A DNA stretch of 64,000 bases, from assembly GCA_039817415.1 (NCBI GenBank), contig JBCBVV010000002.1, positions 243,325 to 307,324 of the forward strand, given 5' to 3'. A program made the position numbers and the translations under genes. The notes under the pieces were generated by a model. It was not told where the DNA came from. It ran no database searches and was given only the letters and a program-made list of their open reading frames with translations. The number at the start of each line of letters is the position of its first letter. The stretch's first letter is position 1. The stretch comes from JALEFZ01 sp039817415 (GTDB lineage Bacteria; Bacteroidota; Bacteroidia; J057). Of the stretch, positions 61,001 through 64,000 are shown one piece after another.

Positions 61001-62125
61001 AATTTGTATCAGGTCAGGTATGAGGAAGCGGGTGAAGATGAGTTTGTCGAAGATGAAATTGCGTTAGAGGTGAATTCCATCCTTGATCTGGTGATCAATA
61101 CCTTCGAAGAGAGTCATTTGAGCTGGCACTATCGATCGGAGGACCAAGGACTGATTAACTTCTCCAATCAAGCTTTTTATGAAGGTAGGCTACAGGTTCT
61201 CCCAAGGGCGAAGATTGATCCGCTCAATGTACCTGCCCTTAACTGGATGGCTGTAGAAGGGGAATGGAAAAGCAATAGAAATGTCCCAGAAGGAGTTCGA
61301 GTCATCCAGTTGATCCGTCAACTGATCAAAAGGGAAGATCAACCTTCCATCGGTATCGTAACCTTCAATTATCATCAGCAGGAATTGATCAAAGATCTGC
61401 TGGATAAAGAATTAGAATATCTGGCTCAACATGAACCTGAGGTATATGAGGCTTTCCAACAATGCTTGAACCGCTATCAGGGAGAAGAGTTCCAGGGATT
61501 GTTTGTCAAGAATATTGAGAATGTTCAGGGAGACGAACGAGACATTATCGTTTTTTCAACTGCCTATGGATACAATGAAAAGGGAAGGTTGAATACAAAC
61601 TTTGGATTGCTCAATCAAGAAGGGGGAGAAAACAGACTCAATGTGGCCATCTCAAGGGCCAGAAAGAAAATCTTTGTGGTATGTTCCTTCGACCCTGCCG
61701 AACTAAAGGTGGAGGGAGCTGCCCATGAAGGCCCACGTCTTTTTAAGGACTATTTACGTTATGTGAAGGCGGTCTCGGAGGGAAGGGAAGCAGATGCTAT
61801 TAGAATTTTAAATGTACAGCATAAAGAGGATCTCACGCTTAAAGTAGCCAATCCTATTGCAGACCATTTGACTCAGCTCTATGCTAAGAAGGGAATGGAA
61901 GTCCAACGAGATGTAGGAGAGACCCGCTATAAAATTGACCTAGCCATTCGAAAACCGGGCCAAGCGTCTGCCACGCTGGCAATTGAATGTGAAGGACCCT
62001 CTTATTTCAGCGGACTTAGTGCCAAGGAAAGACAAGTCTATCGCAAAGCCCTCTTGGAACGCCAAGGTTGGGAATTCAAACGGATATGGGCCAGAAACTT
62101 TTGGCGGGGGAAATTAGATGTTTAA
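58019..62125 (+). CDS. superfamily 1 helicase fused to a C-terminal restriction-endonuclease-like domain
   Basis: 1368 residues from the ATG at 58019; codons before it would need TTG. The N-terminal domain, about 300 residues, is of the DUF4011 type. Walker A is GPPGTGKSQ (about 311-319), a long coiled and helical insertion spans about 380-930, and Walker B is VIFDEASQCFVERAIP (D962-E963). Late helicase motifs are SWHYRSED, VQGDERDIIVFS and LNVAISRARKKIFVV. The C-terminal 110 residues fit the MTES_1575/Vsr-like nuclease group: YKIDLAIR (D1307), AIECEG (E1323, E1325), and ERQGWEFKRIWARNFWRGK. Such fusions occur in anti-phage and mobile loci. A defence role is inferred only. It is convergent with the GT-C gene, with a 4-base gap. 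Confidence 0.92.
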   Translation: MQQILHSYKLRLTNLSQANRSLRLGRLSKRRDIDMRDLGFIENDTTEQIIQKIIQGKDVNLVNKLNPRFETTNVADRRLNQIYRTAQTLEEETGSYDLFLGYPFVEGKFIDGSIARCPVLLFPVRLERNLQGKPRWKLRTKKEDGIQFNKTFFLAYELYNQVRLSDGFWEDDVEFGKVWMDWVQAFYEKIKEHEIEVNFNPRLFDLKIETFHDKSKAELDHFKDGVLTFKSQAVLGIFPQSDSSLLNDYNTIEEKPNAFPLKELFETAIPTKNEDLSYIKEENRFFVTEVDQSQEEAILKVKHGKSLVIHGPPGTGKSQVIVNMIADAMAHGKKVLLVSQKRAALDVVYKRLAGLGLDKFSVLVHDYRRDRSEIFRQIKQQIDAIESYKKDLIDLNITKWEHDFKRFSRELDQLSREFEALFQALTSRQVEGINIHDLYLWSSYDLNPFPIKDFAQHSNLDQLEGFITKVQTLWDYGDLLAPTYEWEKRLPFHHYQSEDREKISAFLQQANKQIKDIHQSYTELEEDFGSNILDPSLNQHRLNLLFEANKQVRDEACLASMEGLQVQKAREEQIDRQLGKLEQLLGSLDELQVLDDGHWALLGEILKHGEAYKKHYLRPLRGISLEYQRAKWFFGKIMERKGIKFTPDYFEGHLEAEIKLFRNLHKWYIKLHDKPFFEDFPLLNGQKEKWTWLNQKKQHAQAFFQLKSIKFFPSVKPRFRLGKFDMNRWDERLPLIQAFSSFNVQLQQCLQGWALYLHPVQIEKGKEGFKNPDVATNYMDLLKERLEKDFEDLRDLDRLLADFSQLEKETLSLLQQEKEEKQTEEEFMAHIRQSCYHFWIEQIEKRHPILREVSSRSFPRKERDFEEKYGQKRVRVTELILQRLKESLVNIIEYNRLKNPITFREIYHQVGKKRRLWSVRKLVEKQWDKGLNLLVPCWMASPESASAIFPMEKDFFDLVIFDEASQCFVERAIPIILRGKQAVIAGDNKQLAPTNLYQVRYEEAGEDEFVEDEIALEVNSILDLVINTFEESHLSWHYRSEDQGLINFSNQAFYEGRLQVLPRAKIDPLNVPALNWMAVEGEWKSNRNVPEGVRVIQLIRQLIKREDQPSIGIVTFNYHQQELIKDLLDKELEYLAQHEPEVYEAFQQCLNRYQGEEFQGLFVKNIENVQGDERDIIVFSTAYGYNEKGRLNTNFGLLNQEGGENRLNVAISRARKKIFVVCSFDPAELKVEGAAHEGPRLFKDYLRYVKAVSEGREADAIRILNVQHKEDLTLKVANPIADHLTQLYAKKGMEVQRDVGETRYKIDLAIRKPGQASATLAIECEGPSYFSGLSAKERQVYRKALLERQGWEFKRIWARNFWRGKLDV

Positions 62126-62129
62126 ATCC

Positions 62130-63938
62130 TTATTCTGGATCAAAGGCCAGCAATTCAAGCTCGTCTATCACCGAAGGATGTCTGCCATCAGCATTCCATA
62201 CGTAAAATTTGACTCGATCATATGCCTGTCCCGGTATCATCATGTCTACGTACATCTTCATGCTGCTATTAGGAGGTGCATTTCTATGTGTCCTAATGAT
62301 GCTTGTTTTGACGATTTGATCACCATTCCTCAGTTCCATGACCAATTGAGGCATTCTCCAGAATTCATTCTCGCGTGTAAATGTCTTTACCTGCGCACTT
62401 ATCCTGAGATATTTTCTGTCTATGTTGGATAAGGGCAACTCCCAAACAGTAGAAAATTGATTCCCGGCATCTACCCAAAGCGCCCCATCTCCTTGAAGGG
62501 CTCCATAAGGAGAACCCATGTACAAACTATCCCCCTCCAGGTCATTAGAAGCAAGAAGGTTGACATTCTTGGGCGTTTTGAGGTAAGCCTCATCATTATC
62601 GAGAAGAATGCTTGCTTGTGGGTGGACGTCATATTTCCACATGATGTGGTGGAAGTATCCTTTCGTCATTTGCTCAGGAATAAAGAGTCCACCCTTATGT
62701 GCTTGATGAGTAACCCAAAAGTTGTGGTAAATCCCGACGGCCATGAACAAGAAAAGAATATATTTCAGCCAGCCCTTTTCGTATACCCATTGAACCAGGG
62801 CAGTAAGGGGGAAAAGGAGAACGGTGTAGCATTGAACCATGGCCCTTTGACCCAAGGAACCACCATACCACCAAATACTCCATGCAAAAGCGATATAGGC
62901 AAACAATAAGGTATAAATAAGGCTTAAGGTGAAAAGCGAAGGAGCTTTTTTGAGAAGAGGAACGAAACCTATAATTGCCAAAACCATGATAGGGGAGTAG
63001 ATAAACCAACCTGCACGATAGCTGAATAGGCAATCCATGATATGAGGGTGAAGCCAATCAAAGCCCTGATCTTCATAACTGTAGATAATCGTATCACCCC
63101 CTATTACTTTCCAATAAATCAGCTGTAAACTCCCAACTAAGACTGTGGCCGTGCCTGCAAGGGTATATTTCCCAAAGTTTTTGACAACAAAGGCAAATCG
63201 CTCTTGGATAAACTTTCCCCAAGGCCATTCTAAGCCCCATAAGAGTGGAATCAGGCAAACGATAATTTCTGTAGGCCGAGTCAAGGCTGATATGCCGATT
63301 AACAAGCCAATCAACAACCCTTTTTGATAGGTAGGATGCTCGTAGAACTTGATCGTGGTCAGAATCAATCCCGCATAGACTGTGAATAGATAGTTATGAG
63401 TCATGGCCCCCGACATCGAGGCGTATTCGAGGTAATTGGAGCCAAAAACGATGATAATTAGGGCTACGCCTACTGCCCAATCTTCAAAGAAGCGGAGCAG
63501 TATTTTTCGCATCAGCCAAAGGCCTAGAAAGGCGATGAATAAGCTTCCCAAACTAATCGCTAGTTGATAGGGAAGAGAAAAACCATCTGCTGCAAAGGGC
63601 GTTATCAGTGCAATCACATGCCCAACTAGGAAGAAGGGTAAATACATCACCGCCTGCCCCATGGAGTATTTCATGATGTAATTGCCATTGTGATATGGGA
63701 AGGCTTGTTGGAAGGAAGGAGTAGGGGCGTATTTTTCAATGATCTCATCCTTAAAGGATAATTGAGCAGGATCCTGATAGATGATAAAAGCCGGCAGGTA
63801 CATGTAATAACCCGAAACATCCCAGCCAATGGTAGCTTCCGCCATGGGTGCTTTCCATTTTGGGTAATAGATCTGCGAAAAGAAGAAGATCAGGAGGTAA
63901 CAGGCGATTAATGCGATGTAGGATATTGGCTTTTTCAT
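62130..63938 (-). CDS. polytopic GT-C-like membrane protein
   Basis: 602 residues. About ten hydrophobic segments span residues 1-410, beginning ISYIALIACYLLIFFF. An early acidic loop (IGWDVSGYYMYLPAF) places an Asp where ArnT/PMT-type glycosyltransferases have their catalytic Asp, and GISALTRPTEIIVCLIPL is a typical GT-C segment. The C-terminal 180 residues are soluble and beta-rich, probably periplasmic (LLASNDLEGDSLYMG onward). GT-C enzymes transfer sugars from lipid carriers to lipids or proteins. The donor and acceptor are unknown. No neighbouring glycan genes lie in the window. The 5' end is close to the window edge, and the ATG at 63938 fits the first membrane helix. Confidence 0.75.
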   Translation of the reverse strand: MKKPISYIALIACYLLIFFFSQIYYPKWKAPMAEATIGWDVSGYYMYLPAFIIYQDPAQLSFKDEIIEKYAPTPSFQQAFPYHNGNYIMKYSMGQAVMYLPFFLVGHVIALITPFAADGFSLPYQLAISLGSLFIAFLGLWLMRKILLRFFEDWAVGVALIIIVFGSNYLEYASMSGAMTHNYLFTVYAGLILTTIKFYEHPTYQKGLLIGLLIGISALTRPTEIIVCLIPLLWGLEWPWGKFIQERFAFVVKNFGKYTLAGTATVLVGSLQLIYWKVIGGDTIIYSYEDQGFDWLHPHIMDCLFSYRAGWFIYSPIMVLAIIGFVPLLKKAPSLFTLSLIYTLLFAYIAFAWSIWWYGGSLGQRAMVQCYTVLLFPLTALVQWVYEKGWLKYILFLFMAVGIYHNFWVTHQAHKGGLFIPEQMTKGYFHHIMWKYDVHPQASILLDNDEAYLKTPKNVNLLASNDLEGDSLYMGSPYGALQGDGALWVDAGNQFSTVWELPLSNIDRKYLRISAQVKTFTRENEFWRMPQLVMELRNGDQIVKTSIIRTHRNAPPNSSMKMYVDMMIPGQAYDRVKFYVWNADGRHPSVIDELELLAFDPE

Positions 63939-64000
63939 GTTGGGAAAATGATACCGCAGTGGCTTTTTGCCTTCTTGTCAACGAGAATAATGGATCAATT

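Noticed and set aside
55313..62125. Caspase, Uma2 nuclease and helicase-nuclease as one defence island
   Set aside because: The caspase has a signal peptide, the Uma2 gene is on the opposite strand, and no shared promoter or coupling is seen. Adjacency alone is not enough, although the helicase gene on its own remains a candidate.

Overview
The window is a chromosomal segment of a member of the Bacteroidota, probably a marine or environmental Saprospira-, Lewinella- or Cytophaga-like lineage. The grounds are a type IX secretion (T9SS) C-terminal sorting domain, promoters that fit the TANNTTTG -7 element, weak Shine-Dalgarno sites, many 'MKK...SC' lipoproteins, TPR-type HisKA_2 histidine kinases, a long Bacteroidota-type SecA and a YbiT-like ABC-F protein. 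G+C looks moderate (low to mid 40s, by eye). I found no rRNA, tRNA, CRISPR array, insertion sequence or prophage. The genus is not decidable from this sequence.

Layout. 1-12 kb holds short, mostly monocistronic accessory genes: DUF1801, DinB, DOMON, sulfotransferase, TolB-like propeller, an AraC-VOC pair divergent from a SnoaL-like gene, and a dipeptide epimerase. It also holds a decayed alpha/beta-hydrolase fragment and a two-gene unit encoding an exported helix-hairpin-helix lipoprotein. 12-16 kb has inositol monophosphatase and secA. 16.5-23 kb has three tandem paralogous TPR-HisKA_2 kinases followed by one LuxR-type response regulator. 23-28.9 kb has a degenerate hydrolase, a DMFA2_C-like protein, and a metal ABC transporter whose permease is fused to an MntR/DtxR-like regulator, then an M23 peptidase. 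29-35 kb has an SDR, ABC-F, aquaporin, a TonB-like protein, a thioredoxin-like protein and a bacilliredoxin. 35-41 kb encodes three secreted surface proteins in a row, the middle one with a T9SS tail. 41-42.7 kb is a tandem family of two-TM proteins whose middle copy is frameshifted. 42.8-44.2 kb is an amidohydrolase. 44.6-46.4 kb is grpE-dnaJ, and 46.7-51.9 kb is a periplasmic chaperone operon (three PpiC/SurA-like proteins plus MoxR). 52-57.3 kb has a catalytically degenerate M16 protein, a secreted propeller, a small membrane protein and a secreted caspase. 57.3-62.1 kb has a Uma2 nuclease and a superfamily 1 helicase-nuclease fusion. 62.1-64 kb is a GT-C-type membrane protein.

How the genes work together. 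Most of the window is housekeeping and envelope biogenesis: Sec export, outer-membrane protein chaperoning, T9SS cargo, TonB and DnaK co-chaperones. The least ordinary elements are: (a) the permease-regulator fusion, with a palindrome between its promoter and start codon and a related palindrome near 2.8 kb; (b) the 1368-residue helicase-endonuclease, which resembles proteins found in anti-phage loci; (c) a possible structured RNA in the 44.2-44.6 kb gap; and (d) several enzyme homologues that keep their fold but have lost key catalytic residues. No complete, clearly new multi-gene system could be demonstrated from the sequence alone.
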